Shown piece after piece: positions 16,485 to 24,689 of a stretch of 49,791 nt of DNA. Within the stretch, counting starts at the first letter, position 1. The number at the start of each line of letters is the position of its first letter. The stretch is taken from the NCBI GenBank assembly GCA_934476455.1, contig CAKSNY010000020.1, positions 1 to 49,791 on the forward strand. Direction: 5' to 3'. Both the position numbers and the translations under genes were made by a program. The DNA is from an uncultured Clostridia bacterium. Its GTDB lineage: Bacteria; Bacillota; Clostridia; UMGS1883. The notes under the pieces are model-generated. The model did no database searches. It saw only the letters and a program-made list of their open reading frames with translations, and had not been told where the DNA came from.

Positions 16485-17184
16485 CCTTATCTTTCCGCCG
16501 CGCTGCCCGTTTTGCTTTGATATTCTTACCTTCTCAGTACCGGTGTGCGAAAAATGCGCAAAAAAGCTGCCGTATGTAAAAGATCCCGTATGCCGAAAAT
16601 GCGGCAGGCCCATAGGCGAATTTTCCTACGACCTTTGCCGCGTATGCAGGATAAATAAAGTAAAATTTGAGCGCGCATGTGCACCGCTCTTATATAAAGG
16701 CAGTGTAAGAAAATCTATCTTGCGGTTTAAATTTTATCACCACCCGTCATACGCAAAGGGGTTTGCTTTTCTTATGGTGCAAAGGCTTTTAAATATGCCG
16801 GATATACTTAAAGACGTAAGCTTTATAACATATGTTCCACAAAACCGAAACGCCCACCTTTTAAAGGGCTACAATCAGGCAAAGCTTCTGGCAGACGAAA
16901 TCTCAAAGCTTACCGGACTTGAGGTAAAAAGTACGCTTTTAAGGAAAAACGGGGTGCGGCAAGCCACGCTGAAAAAGCAGCAGCGCTTTGAAAATGTTAA
17001 AAAAGCATATTATAAAAAGGATTTATATTTAAGCGGCAACGCCCTTTTGATAGACGATGTTTTAACCACGGGCGCAACGACGGGTTATTGCGCCTTTCTT
17101 TTAAAGAGAATGGGCTGTGACAAGGTATATGTTTGCACAATCGCAACAGTCGGAGATGATACCTATGAAAAAACGCATAATTAA
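16468..17184 (+). CDS. comFC: ComF-family phosphoribosyltransferase-like protein
   Basis: About 238 residues. The N-terminal zinc ribbon has paired cysteines (CPFC, CEKC, CRKCG and CRVC between residues 13 and 65). The C-terminal type I phosphoribosyltransferase fold has the PRPP loop LLIDDVLTTGATT at about 193-205. ComFC/ComF takes part in DNA uptake during competence in several bacteria; in non-competent clostridia its role is unclear. The start is GTG at 16468 with GGGAGG seven bases upstream, inside the last codons of recD2. dprA lies elsewhere in this window, so two competence-related genes are present. Confidence 0.92.
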   Translation: MLKILDLIFPPRCPFCFDILTFSVPVCEKCAKKLPYVKDPVCRKCGRPIGEFSYDLCRVCRINKVKFERACAPLLYKGSVRKSILRFKFYHHPSYAKGFAFLMVQRLLNMPDILKDVSFITYVPQNRNAHLLKGYNQAKLLADEISKLTGLEVKSTLLRKNGVRQATLKKQQRFENVKKAYYKKDLYLSGNALLIDDVLTTGATTGYCAFLLKRMGCDKVYVCTIATVGDDTYEKTHN

Positions 17185-17953
17185 ATATGCCGCATCTCTC
17201 GGTATAGAAAAATGCGGCATTGCGCCGTATAACGAGGGCTGCGCAATCGTTTGCCTTTTTCCGTATTTTTGCGGAAATGAAAAGGGCAATCTCAGCCTTT
17301 ACGCAAGGGGCGAGGACTATCATAAAATAATTTTTTCCAAGCTTTCAAAGCTGCGCGATTATATAAACGGCATCTCCCCTTTGGGCGCGGGCGAGGTTTT
17401 CTGCGATACGGGGCCGCATATTGACCGCCGCCTTGCATTTTTGGCGGGGCTTGGCTTTTTCGGGAAAAACCAGATGCTTATAAACGACGATTTCGGCAGC
17501 TATTTTTTTATCGGCTGGATTGAGTGCAGCTTAAAGCTTGAGTGCGACAGCCCGGTTAAAAAAAGCTGTTTCGGCTGCGGAAAATGTATTAAAAGCTGCC
17601 CGGGCGGGGCGCTTTCAAACGGGTTTGACATATCGCGCTGTGCGTCGCACATAAGCCAAAAAAAGGGTGAGCTTTCAAAAGAAGAAGAAGAAATACTGAA
17701 AAAAACGCCGTTTGTTTTCGGCTGTGATATATGCCAGCAGGTTTGCCCGCACAACAGCGGCGCCGCTAAAGCTATGGCAGAATTTAAGCGCGAAATAAAA
17801 ACCTCTCTTTCTCTTTCCGAGATAGAAACGCTTTCAAACAGGGAATTTATAAGAAAATTTAAAAACCGCGCCTTTTCGTGGCGCGGTAAATCGGTTCTTG
17901 TACGAAATATAAAATTAAAGAGTGATACCTTTGATGGCTTCGAGCGCAAGTGA
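17165..17953 (+). CDS. queG: Epoxyqueuosine reductase QueG, short form
   Basis: A 262-residue cobalamin- and [4Fe-4S]-dependent enzyme for the last step of tRNA queuosine synthesis. YARGEDYH, DTGPHIDRRLAFLAGLGFFG and NQMLINDDFGSYFFIG are QueG hallmarks. Two ferredoxin-like clusters follow: CFGCGKCIKSCP and CDICQQVCPHN. The protein is shorter than typical QueG (over 300 residues): the N-terminal domain is compact and C-terminal HEAT-like repeats are lacking. The ATG at 17165 has GGAG upstream and overlaps comFC by 20 bp. Its 3' end overlaps the convergent trmFO by 39 bp. Confidence 0.9.
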   Translation: MKKRIIKYAASLGIEKCGIAPYNEGCAIVCLFPYFCGNEKGNLSLYARGEDYHKIIFSKLSKLRDYINGISPLGAGEVFCDTGPHIDRRLAFLAGLGFFGKNQMLINDDFGSYFFIGWIECSLKLECDSPVKKSCFGCGKCIKSCPGGALSNGFDISRCASHISQKKGELSKEEEEILKKTPFVFGCDICQQVCPHNSGAAKAMAEFKREIKTSLSLSEIETLSNREFIRKFKNRAFSWRGKSVLVRNIKLKSDTFDGFERK

Positions 17954-19213
17954 TGATATATATTCATAGCGCTCTTTTTTGTTTTTAATTTTCTTTCTGT
18001 CCCACTCTATTATACCGAAATTTGCATTCATCGGCTGAAAGCGGCTGTTTTCGCGGTCTGTTATATACTTAATAAGCGCACCCGTACACGTCTGCGGCGG
18101 AAAGATAACCTTTTCCTTTCCGAGGATTTTGTTTGCGGCGTTTATCCCTGCCGCCATCCCCGAGGACGCCGACTCCACATAGCCTTCAACGCCCGTTATC
18201 TGCCCCGCAAAGTATACATTTCCGTATTTAAGCATACTGTAATCGTCCGAAAGCAGGCGCGGTGAGTTTATATACGTATTTCGGTGCATAACGCCATAGC
18301 GCATAAATTCGGCATTTTTAAGTGCAGGTATCATAGAAAATACCCTTTTTTGCTCGCCGAATTTCAGATTTGTCTGAAACCCGACAATATTGTAAAGCGT
18401 ACCCTCCGCATTGTCACGCCTCAGCTGTACTGCGGCGCACGGCTCTTTGCCGGTTTTCGGGTCTGTAAGCCCGCGCGGTTTCATCGGACCGAAGCGCAGT
18501 GTTTCCCTTCCGCGGGAAGCCATCACCTCTACAGGCATACATCCCTCAAAAACCTTTACGTTTTCCGCGTTCTCGTGCAGCTCTGCCCGCTGCGCATTTA
18601 CAAGCGCATCGTAAAATGCATCGTACTGCTCACGGTCAAGCGGGCAGTTTATGTAATCGGGCGTACCCTTATTGTAGCGCGCGGCAAAAAAACACTTATC
18701 CATATCAATGCTTTCCTTTGTTATAACGGGCGCTGCCGCGTCGAAGAAGAAAAGCTCCTCCTCCCCGGTAAGGCGCCTTATATCGTTTTCCAAAGCGCTG
18801 TCCGTAAGCGGTCCCGTTGCAATTATTGTCGGAACGGTTTCGTCTATTTTTTCCACCTTTTCGCATACAAGCGTAATACGGCTGTTTTCAAGCAGCCTTT
18901 TTGTTACAAGCGCGGAAAACCTTTCTCGGTCAACGGCAAGCGCACCGCCTGCGGGAACGCGTGTTTCATCCGCGCACGCTATAACAAGGCTTCCCATTCG
19001 GCGCATTTCCTCTTTTAACAAACCGCACGCATTGTCAAGCCCGTTGCCCTTTAAAGAATTGGAGCATACAAGCTCGCACAAATTTTTATCCGTATGCGCC
19101 GGTGAAAAGTGCGCGGGCTTCATTTCATAAAGCTTTACATCAACGCCGCGGCGGGCAGCCTGCCACGCTGCCTCACACCCGGCAAGACCGCCGCCTATAA
19201 CCCTTAATTCCAT
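17915..19213 (-). CDS. trmFO: Folate-dependent tRNA m5U54 methyltransferase TrmFO
   Basis: A 432-residue FAD enzyme that methylates U54 in the T-loop of tRNA with methylene-THF as carbon source. The N-terminal dinucleotide motif VIGGGLAGCEAAW is followed by LCELVCSNSLKGN and, later, QLRRDNAEGTLYNIVGFQTNLKFGEQ, both split here over the family-specific blocks. The C-terminal YFAGQITGVEGYVESASSG is typical. Length is normal. It follows topA by 3 bp in the dprA-topA-trmFO order conserved in Firmicutes. xerC and codY, which often come next, are absent; the convergent queG takes their place. Confidence 0.96.
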   Translation of the reverse strand: MELRVIGGGLAGCEAAWQAARRGVDVKLYEMKPAHFSPAHTDKNLCELVCSNSLKGNGLDNACGLLKEEMRRMGSLVIACADETRVPAGGALAVDRERFSALVTKRLLENSRITLVCEKVEKIDETVPTIIATGPLTDSALENDIRRLTGEEELFFFDAAAPVITKESIDMDKCFFAARYNKGTPDYINCPLDREQYDAFYDALVNAQRAELHENAENVKVFEGCMPVEVMASRGRETLRFGPMKPRGLTDPKTGKEPCAAVQLRRDNAEGTLYNIVGFQTNLKFGEQKRVFSMIPALKNAEFMRYGVMHRNTYINSPRLLSDDYSMLKYGNVYFAGQITGVEGYVESASSGMAAGINAANKILGKEKVIFPPQTCTGALIKYITDRENSRFQPMNANFGIIEWDRKKIKNKKERYEYISSLALEAIKGITL

Positions 19214-19216
19214 AGT

Positions 19217-21301
19217 TTATTTCTTTTCCTTCCGATTTGTACTGCATTCCGGGTTTGAGCATACCGTTATGCTTCCCTTTTTCACATATTTGCGCGTCAT
19301 AACGCCCCCGCACGACGGGCACGGCGTTGAAAGCGGCTCATCCCACAAAAGGAAATCGCATTTAGGCGCATTTTCGCACGAATAGTATTTCTTCCCCTTT
19401 TGGCTTTTACGCGCAACTATTCTGCCGCCGCATTTCGGGCATTTTACACCTGTATCCTGCAAAATCGGCTTTGCGTTTCTGCACTCCGGAAAGCCGGGAC
19501 ACGCAAGGAATTTTCCGAACCGTCCAAGCTTAACAACCATATTTCTGCCGCATTTTTCGCATATCTCATCGCTGACTTCGGGTTTTATCTCTACCTTTTC
19601 TATAGATTCTTCAGCCTTTTTAAGCACCTCTCCGAAAGGCTTGTAAAACTCGTCAACAACGGTTTTCCACTCTATCTTTCCGTCCTCTATATCGTCAAGC
19701 TCCTGCTCCATATTCGCCGTAAAATCAACGTCCACTATATTAGAAAAGTTTTCAGCCATAATATCGGTTACAATCGTTCCAAGCTCTGTGGGCTTTAACA
19801 TACGCTTTTCACGCGTAATATAGTCACGCCCGAGTATTGTGCTGATTGTGGGGGCGTAGGTGCTGGGTCTGCCTATACCGTTTTCCTCCATCGTTTTTAT
19901 AAGCGACGCTTCGGTGTATCTTGCGGGTGGCTCTGTAAAGTGCTGCTCGTCCTCTATCTTTTGCGCGGTAAAGCTTTTTCCTTTCTCTACCTTCGGAAGA
20001 CGTTTTGCATCCTTTTCCTCCGCTTCATCGGTGCCTTCTATATATACGGCACGGTAACCGGCAAATTTAAGCGCGCTTCCGCTTGCTTTAAAAATCTTGC
20101 CTGCCGCTTCAAATTCGGCACTTAAGGTATCGTAAAGCGCATTTTCCATCTGACTTGCTATAAAGCGTTCCCAAACAAGCTTATAAAGCTTGTAAAGGTC
20201 TGCGGGCAGGCTTTCTTTCACCTGTTCGGGATATATATCCGCCAAGGTCGGGCGTATTGCCTCGTGCGCGTCCTGCGCGTTTTTTCCCGTTTTATAAACA
20301 CGTACCTTGTCGGGTACGAAATCCGCACCGTATTTTTCCTTTATTATTTCACGTGCGCGGGCGCTTGCCTCCGGCGTTATGCGCAGCGAGTCTGTTCTCA
20401 TATACGTGATAAGACCGAGGCTGCCCTTGCCCTTTATATCCACGCCTTCGTAAAGCTGCTGTGCCGCTGCCATTGTACGCCGTGCGGTAAAGCCAAGCTT
20501 TCGGCTCGCCTCCTGCTGGAGGGTACTTGTCGTAAACGGCGGAGCGGGGCTCTTTTTCTTTTCCCCGTAAGAAGCGCTTGTAACATTAAAGGAAGCGCCC
20601 TCAACCGCGCGCAGCACGCTTTGTGTTTCCTCTGCACTTAAAAGCTCTCTCTTTTTTCCGTTTTCTCCCCAGTAGCGCGCAGAAACGGTGTGCTTTGTTC
20701 CGTTCTCGCAAAGCCGGGCGGATATTGTCCAGTATTCTTTTGGGGTAAACGCGTTTATTTCGCGTTCACGGTCAACAACAAGCTTTGTCGCAACCGACTG
20801 CACGCGCCCTGCAGAAAGCCCCTTTTTAACCTTTTTCCACAACAGCGGGCTGATTTTATAACCCACAATTCTGTCCAGCACACGGCGTGCCTGCTGCGCG
20901 TCCACCTTATGCTCGTCTATCGGGCGTGCATTTTTAAGGGCATTTGTAACAGCGCCCTTTGTTACCTCATTAAAGGTTATACGGCAGTTTTTCTTTTGGT
21001 CTATGTCCAAAACATTTGCAAGATGCCAGCTTATCGCCTCTCCCTCACGGTCGGGGTCGGTTGCAAGAAAAACCTTGTCCGCGCTTTTTGCAGCCTTTTT
21101 CAGCTTGGAAAGAAGATCTCCCTTTCCGCGTATCGTTATATATTTGGGTTCATACCCGTTTTCAAGGTCTATTCCGAGCTGGCTTTTCGGCAAATCCCTT
21201 ACATGCCCCATAGAAGCTATAACGCTATAGCTTTTGCCGAGATATTTGTTTATCGTCTTTGCCTTTGCCGGTGATTCGACTATAACAAGATAATTTGCCA
21301 T
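19217..21301 (-). CDS. topA: DNA topoisomerase I
   Basis: A 694-residue type IA topoisomerase relaxing negative supercoils. The N-terminal Toprim domain (VESPAKAKTI; DPDREGEAISWH) is followed by the active-site tyrosine in GLITYMRTDSLRI. Three C-terminal zinc ribbons close the protein: CEKC...CPGFPEC, CPKC...CENAPKC and CPSC...CSNPEC, then a Lys-rich end. The ATG at 21301 overlaps the dprA TGA by one base (TGATG), with GGAGG upstream, so the two are translationally coupled. Full length. Confidence 0.97.
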   Translation of the reverse strand: MANYLVIVESPAKAKTINKYLGKSYSVIASMGHVRDLPKSQLGIDLENGYEPKYITIRGKGDLLSKLKKAAKSADKVFLATDPDREGEAISWHLANVLDIDQKKNCRITFNEVTKGAVTNALKNARPIDEHKVDAQQARRVLDRIVGYKISPLLWKKVKKGLSAGRVQSVATKLVVDREREINAFTPKEYWTISARLCENGTKHTVSARYWGENGKKRELLSAEETQSVLRAVEGASFNVTSASYGEKKKSPAPPFTTSTLQQEASRKLGFTARRTMAAAQQLYEGVDIKGKGSLGLITYMRTDSLRITPEASARAREIIKEKYGADFVPDKVRVYKTGKNAQDAHEAIRPTLADIYPEQVKESLPADLYKLYKLVWERFIASQMENALYDTLSAEFEAAGKIFKASGSALKFAGYRAVYIEGTDEAEEKDAKRLPKVEKGKSFTAQKIEDEQHFTEPPARYTEASLIKTMEENGIGRPSTYAPTISTILGRDYITREKRMLKPTELGTIVTDIMAENFSNIVDVDFTANMEQELDDIEDGKIEWKTVVDEFYKPFGEVLKKAEESIEKVEIKPEVSDEICEKCGRNMVVKLGRFGKFLACPGFPECRNAKPILQDTGVKCPKCGGRIVARKSQKGKKYYSCENAPKCDFLLWDEPLSTPCPSCGGVMTRKYVKKGSITVCSNPECSTNRKEKK

Positions 21302-22410
21302 CAATTTTCTCCTCCGATAAGCAATTTATATTTTCTGTCCATACCTTTTTTTATTACACCTTTAAGCTCCATCATACTTACCGTTGCCGTTAAAATGCTT
21401 GGTGAAAGGCAGGTGTGTTTTTCTATTTCCTCCATTGAGGCACCGCCCCCGATTGCCGCCGCTATCGCTTTTTCGTTTTCCGTAAGGTTATTTATGTCCT
21501 TACCTTCGGCGGGTTTTTTTAAAGGCTTGGGCGGTGTATTTCCGCCTTTTTTTACGGGCGGTTTTTCTTCCGTCGCAGAAAAAATCTGCGGAGATTTTAA
21601 TACTATTTCATCAATAAAATCTATAGGCGATGTTATTACCATTGCGCCGTCACGTATAAGTGCGTTTGTTCCGGCGCTTAGTTTATCATCAATATTACCG
21701 GGAACTGCGAACACGCTTTTCCCCATTTTTTCAGCCTGTGCCGCCGTTATAAGCGCACCGCTGCGCACGCCTGCGCGCACAACCGCCACTGTGCATGAAA
21801 GTGCCGCAATTATTCTGTTTCTGTGCGGAAAATTGCTTCCCTCGGGCGGGGTCTGCGGCAAAAATTCGGTTATAACGGCGCCGCCGCTTTCGGAAATTCT
21901 GTCAAACAGAGCGGTATTTGCTTTTGGGTACGGCACATCAATTCCGCAGCCGAGCACAGCTATCGTGCGCGCCCCTGCCCTAAGCGCCCCCGTATGTGCG
22001 GCAGCGTCAATACCTACCGCGCCGCCCGATACAATGCCTGCGCCTATCTGCCCCGCTTCAAACGCAAGGCGCTGCGCAGTGCGTATTCCGTAATCGTCCG
22101 TTTCACGGCTTCCGACAATGCCTGCGTACAATCCGCCAAGTGCCGCCCTGTCCCCCCGCACAAACAAAACGCGGGGCGGAAGCGATATATCGCGCAGCGA
22201 CTGCGGATAGTCCGCCTCGTCATAGGTAACTGTTTCACACCCAAAGGCACACGCCCTTTCATATGCTTCAATCTGGCGCTGCACCAAAGGGTCTTTAACA
22301 TTTATTGAGCTTTCGTCGTATAAATCGTTACTTTCTCTAAGCTGCTCCAGTCTTTTTCTCGTAGGTGTAACCGCAGCTGATTTTATAAGCCATATAAGCT
22401 TGTTATCCAT
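21301..22410 (-). CDS. dprA: DNA-processing protein DprA/Smf
   Basis: A 369-residue protein with the Rossmann-like DprA core (GIVGSRETDDYG, VSGGAVGIDAAAH, LGCGIDVPYP, FPHRNRIIAALS, SGALITA). DprA loads RecA on incoming single-stranded DNA during transformation. A Lys/Pro-rich linker leads to a C-terminal winged helix (about residues 305-369) found in many Firmicute DprA proteins. It is first in the dprA-topA-trmFO operon, 78 bp downstream of trmH, with a possible promoter of its own in that gap. Full length and apparently intact. Confidence 0.95.
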   Translation of the reverse strand: MDNKLIWLIKSAAVTPTRKRLEQLRESNDLYDESSINVKDPLVQRQIEAYERACAFGCETVTYDEADYPQSLRDISLPPRVLFVRGDRAALGGLYAGIVGSRETDDYGIRTAQRLAFEAGQIGAGIVSGGAVGIDAAAHTGALRAGARTIAVLGCGIDVPYPKANTALFDRISESGGAVITEFLPQTPPEGSNFPHRNRIIAALSCTVAVVRAGVRSGALITAAQAEKMGKSVFAVPGNIDDKLSAGTNALIRDGAMVITSPIDFIDEIVLKSPQIFSATEEKPPVKKGGNTPPKPLKKPAEGKDINNLTENEKAIAAAIGGGASMEEIEKHTCLSPSILTATVSMMELKGVIKKGMDRKYKLLIGGEN

Positions 22411-22445
22411 AAAAAACTCGCCACCCGATTTTTTGTTACTATATT

Positions 22446-22474
22446 AAATTACACCATATTTTCGGTTTTGTAAA
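22446..22474 (-). promoter_or_regulatory. Possible promoter for dprA-topA-trmFO
   Basis: On the minus strand, TTTACA (22469-22474), a 17-bp spacer and TAATTT (22446-22451) lie about 36 bp before the dprA start. The -10 is poor, so transcription may also enter from trmH. Confidence 0.4.
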
Positions 22475-22488
22475 GAAAAAATTTTATT

Positions 22489-23268
22489 TCAACCAAAGTT
22501 TTTGGCGTTTTGCCTTGCGTGTTCGTACAGCATTATCGACGCGGCTACGGCTGCGTTTAAGCTTTCCGCGTCGCTTTTCATCGGAATTATTACGCGTTTG
22601 TCACACATATCAAGGGTTTCTTTTTTTATGCCGTTACCCTCATTTCCTATTATAATCAATGTTTTTCCCTTTATGTCGGTTTCATACAAAACTGAACTGT
22701 CTTTTCCGAGTGCGCCGCCTATTATTTTAAAGCCTTTTTTCTTAAAAAAGCTTACGGCTTTTTGCGCGGATACATTTCTTATAACGGGCACCGAAAATAC
22801 AGACGACATCGTAGCACGTATTATTTTCGGGTTATACAAATCACAGCAGCCCTTTGTAAGTACCACGCCGCCCGCAAAGCACGCATGGGCACTGCGTATT
22901 ATTGTTCCTATGTTTCCGGGGTCCTGCACATCCTCACACATTATAACGGCGCTGTTTTCGTTTACCCGGATATCTTCAAGCGACAATTCCCGCATACTGC
23001 ATATTGCGGCGATGCCCTGCGGCGTTACCGTTTGCGATATTTCACCGAACAAACGCGGTGAAAAGGTATATACGGGGCAGCTTGGTGTAAAAGGAGGGGC
23101 TGTGCCCTCTCTTAACAAAAGCGCGTGCAGCTTTACGTTTTTTTTTGCCGCGTCGCGCACGGCGCGGCTGCCCTCGGCAAGAAACATTTTGTTTTCATCG
23201 CGCTTTTCGCGTACAGACAGACTTTTCGCCTTTTTAAATATCTTATTGTCACGGCTTGTAATAACCAT
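22489..23268 (-). CDS. TrmH/SpoU-family rRNA or tRNA 2'-O-methyltransferase
   Basis: A 259-residue SPOUT methyltransferase. The N-terminal substrate-binding domain (about 1-90, with FLAEGSRAVRDA) is followed by the knotted catalytic domain with the three SpoU motifs: DVQDPGNIGTIIRSA, IIIGNEGNGI and IPMKSDAESLNAAVAASIM. It lies directly after rplT, as ysgA does in Bacillus, so an rRNA target is likely; the exact nucleotide is unknown. A terminator at 23291-23326 separates it from rplT, so expression probably needs read-through. Confidence 0.92.
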   Translation of the reverse strand: MVITSRDNKIFKKAKSLSVREKRDENKMFLAEGSRAVRDAAKKNVKLHALLLREGTAPPFTPSCPVYTFSPRLFGEISQTVTPQGIAAICSMRELSLEDIRVNENSAVIMCEDVQDPGNIGTIIRSAHACFAGGVVLTKGCCDLYNPKIIRATMSSVFSVPVIRNVSAQKAVSFFKKKGFKIIGGALGKDSSVLYETDIKGKTLIIIGNEGNGIKKETLDMCDKRVIIPMKSDAESLNAAVAASIMLYEHARQNAKNFG

Positions 23269-23290
23269 ACTTAAATCTTCCTCTATGCCT

Positions 23291-23326
23291 AAAAACCGCC
23301 CCCGCGCATGCGCGGAAACGGTTTTT
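23291..23326 (-). terminator. Terminator after rplT
   Basis: AAAAACCG pairs with CGGTTTTT around an inner self-complementary CCGCGCATGCGCGG. On the minus strand the stem ends in a T-run. It closes the infC-rpmI-rplT unit. Confidence 0.85.
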
Positions 23327-23338
23327 GTTTATTATTTA

Positions 23339-23692
23339 TTAAAGGCAGCTTTTTGCCTTTTCAACAAGCTGTGTAAATGCTGCCGAATCGTTAATGGCAA
23401 TTTCGGAAAGCATCTTTCTGTTGATTTCTATGTTAGCCTTTTTAAGCCCGTTCATAAAACGTGAATAGTTAATGCCGTTCTGCTTGCAGGCTGCGCTTAT
23501 TCTTGTAATCCACAGAGAACGGAAATCTCTTTTCTTAAGCTTTCTGCCGGTGTATGAATATGAAAGTGATTTCATAACCGCCTGGTTGGCTATTCTGTAA
23601 AGCTTACTCTTTGCTCCTCTGTAGCCCTTTGCAAGCTTAAGTATTTTTTTATGTCTTTTTCTGGTGCTGAGCGCACCCTTAACTCTTGCCAT
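23339..23692 (-). CDS. rplT: 50S ribosomal protein L20
   Basis: A 117-residue, strongly basic protein that binds 23S rRNA early in 50S assembly. MARVKGALSTRKRHKKILK at the N-terminus and the body (YSYTGRKLKKRDFRSLWI) are the L20 signature. In Bacillus, L20 also represses its own infC-rpmI-rplT operon by acting on the leader; the attenuator-like leader upstream of infC here is consistent with that. The gene is last in the operon, 20 bp after rpmI. Confidence 0.98.
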   Translation of the reverse strand: MARVKGALSTRKRHKKILKLAKGYRGAKSKLYRIANQAVMKSLSYSYTGRKLKKRDFRSLWITRISAACKQNGINYSRFMNGLKKANIEINRKMLSEIAINDSAAFTQLVEKAKSCL

Positions 23693-23712
23693 ATCTTAAG
23701 TCCTCCTAATTC

Positions 23713-23910
23713 TTATTTATAAGGTATAAGCTTCTTGATAACCTTTGCGTTTGTTACATCGGCAAATGCGCCTTTTCTGAGTCTTCTCTTTCTCTTGGTG
23801 TCTTTCTTTGTCAGAATGTGGCTTTTAAAAGCTTTCGATCTCTTTACCTTACCTGATTTTGTAAGACTGAAGCGCTTCGCAGCAGCTCTGTGTGTCTTTA
23901 TTTTAGGCAT
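23713..23910 (-). CDS. rpmI: 50S ribosomal protein L35
   Basis: A 65-residue basic protein of the 50S subunit. MPKIKTHRAAAKRFSLTKSG and the SHILTKKDTKRKRRLRK core identify L35, and the length is exact for the family. It sits between infC and rplT in the conserved order, with a GAGGAGAG ribosome site before the ATG at 23910. Confidence 0.98.
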   Translation of the reverse strand: MPKIKTHRAAAKRFSLTKSGKVKRSKAFKSHILTKKDTKRKRRLRKGAFADVTNAKVIKKLIPYK

Positions 23911-23962
23911 AATATCTCTCCTCTCAAATGTATATATCTAAACTGCTTCGGCAGCCCGATAA

Positions 23963-24472
23963 TCAATTTTTCGGCGAAATTGTAATCGCCATATTTTTTC
24001 CTTCAAGCTTTGCTTTTTTATCTACCGTACCGAATTCCTCCGCACCCTGCGCAAAACGGTTTAATATCTCTTCCCCGATTGCGGTGTGATGAATTTCACG
24101 TCCGCGGAAACGTACCGATACCTTTACCTTATCGCCGTTTTTAAGAAACTTGCAGGCATTTTTAAGCTTCGTTTCAAAATCGTGATTATCGATTGACGGC
24201 GACAGACGTACCTCTTTAAGGTTTACAATTTTTTGATTTTTACGGTTTTCCTTTTCCTTTTTAGCAATCTCAAAACGATACTTCCCGTAGTCCATAATCT
24301 TGCAAACGGGGGGCTTTGCCTGCGGCGATATTTTTACAAGGTCAAGATTTTTTGCCCCTGCAATGTCAAGAGCCTTGCTTGCCGGCATAATGCCGAGCTG
24401 GCTTCCGTCACTGTCAATAACGCGCACCTCGTTATCCCTGATTTCCTCGTTAATCATCATTTCCTTGCTAAT
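23963..24472 (-). CDS. infC: Translation initiation factor IF-3, AUU start
   Basis: About 169 residues. IF-3 binds the 30S subunit and checks start-codon pairing. The N-domain (MMINEEIRDNEVRVID, QLGIMPASKALDIA, DLVKISPQAKPPVCKIMDYGKY) and the C-domain (KVSVRFRGREIHH) are complete. The likely start is ATT at 24470-24472: it follows a strong GGAGGTG by 8 bases and gives MSKEMMINEEI, matching IF-3 N-termini. ATT as infC start is the classic autoregulatory arrangement, because IF-3 rejects it. A longer ATG-free frame up to 24544 runs through the attenuator and is not coding. Confidence 0.95.
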   Translation of the reverse strand: MSKEMMINEEIRDNEVRVIDSDGSQLGIMPASKALDIAGAKNLDLVKISPQAKPPVCKIMDYGKYRFEIAKKEKENRKNQKIVNLKEVRLSPSIDNHDFETKLKNACKFLKNGDKVKVSVRFRGREIHHTAIGEEILNRFAQGAEEFGTVDKKAKLEGKNMAITISPKN

Positions 24473-24493
24473 GGAAAACACCTCCAAAAAAGA

Positions 24494-24527
24494 TAAAATA
24501 AAAAAGCGGCAGAAAAAACCCACCGCT
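24494..24527 (-). terminator. Attenuator-like hairpin in the infC leader
   Basis: On the minus strand AGCGG (24523-24527) and CCGCT (24505-24509) form a short stem closing a U-rich loop, followed by TTTTTATTTT. It lies between the promoter and the infC ribosome site. Firmicute infC-rpmI-rplT operons are controlled by L20-dependent attenuation in this position; specific homology to that leader was not tested. Confidence 0.6.
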
Positions 24528-24611
24528 CCAAAGACATAAATCACAGGATATTAACCGCCGTAAGCCGTGCCACGGGGTGAGAAACGGTAGTTTCTTCTTC
24601 ATTTCCCGCAT

Positions 24612-24640
24612 ATTATATCACCCAATGAAACATTTGTCAA
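24612..24640 (-). promoter_or_regulatory. Consensus SigA promoter for infC-rpmI-rplT
   Basis: On the minus strand, TTGACA (24635-24640), a 17-bp spacer and TATAAT (24612-24617). Transcription would begin near 24605, giving a leader of about 130 nt with the attenuator-like hairpin. Confidence 0.93.
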
Positions 24641-24646
24641 TAATTT

Positions 24647-24686
24647 TATGTAATTTTATTTACCGTTATGTAATTTTATTTACCGT
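24647..24686. repeat. Two 20-bp tandem direct repeats after topB
   Basis: TATGTAATTTTATTTACCGT occurs twice in a row (24647-24666 and 24667-24686), between the topB stop and the infC promoter. A partial third unit precedes it. It is simple, AT-rich tandem duplication with no clear function. Confidence 0.9.
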
Positions 24687-24689
24687 TAT

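Noticed and set aside
24647..24686. Tandem 20-bp repeats as a CRISPR fragment or iteron array.
   Set aside because: The units abut with no spacers, there are only two, and no cas or replication gene is close.
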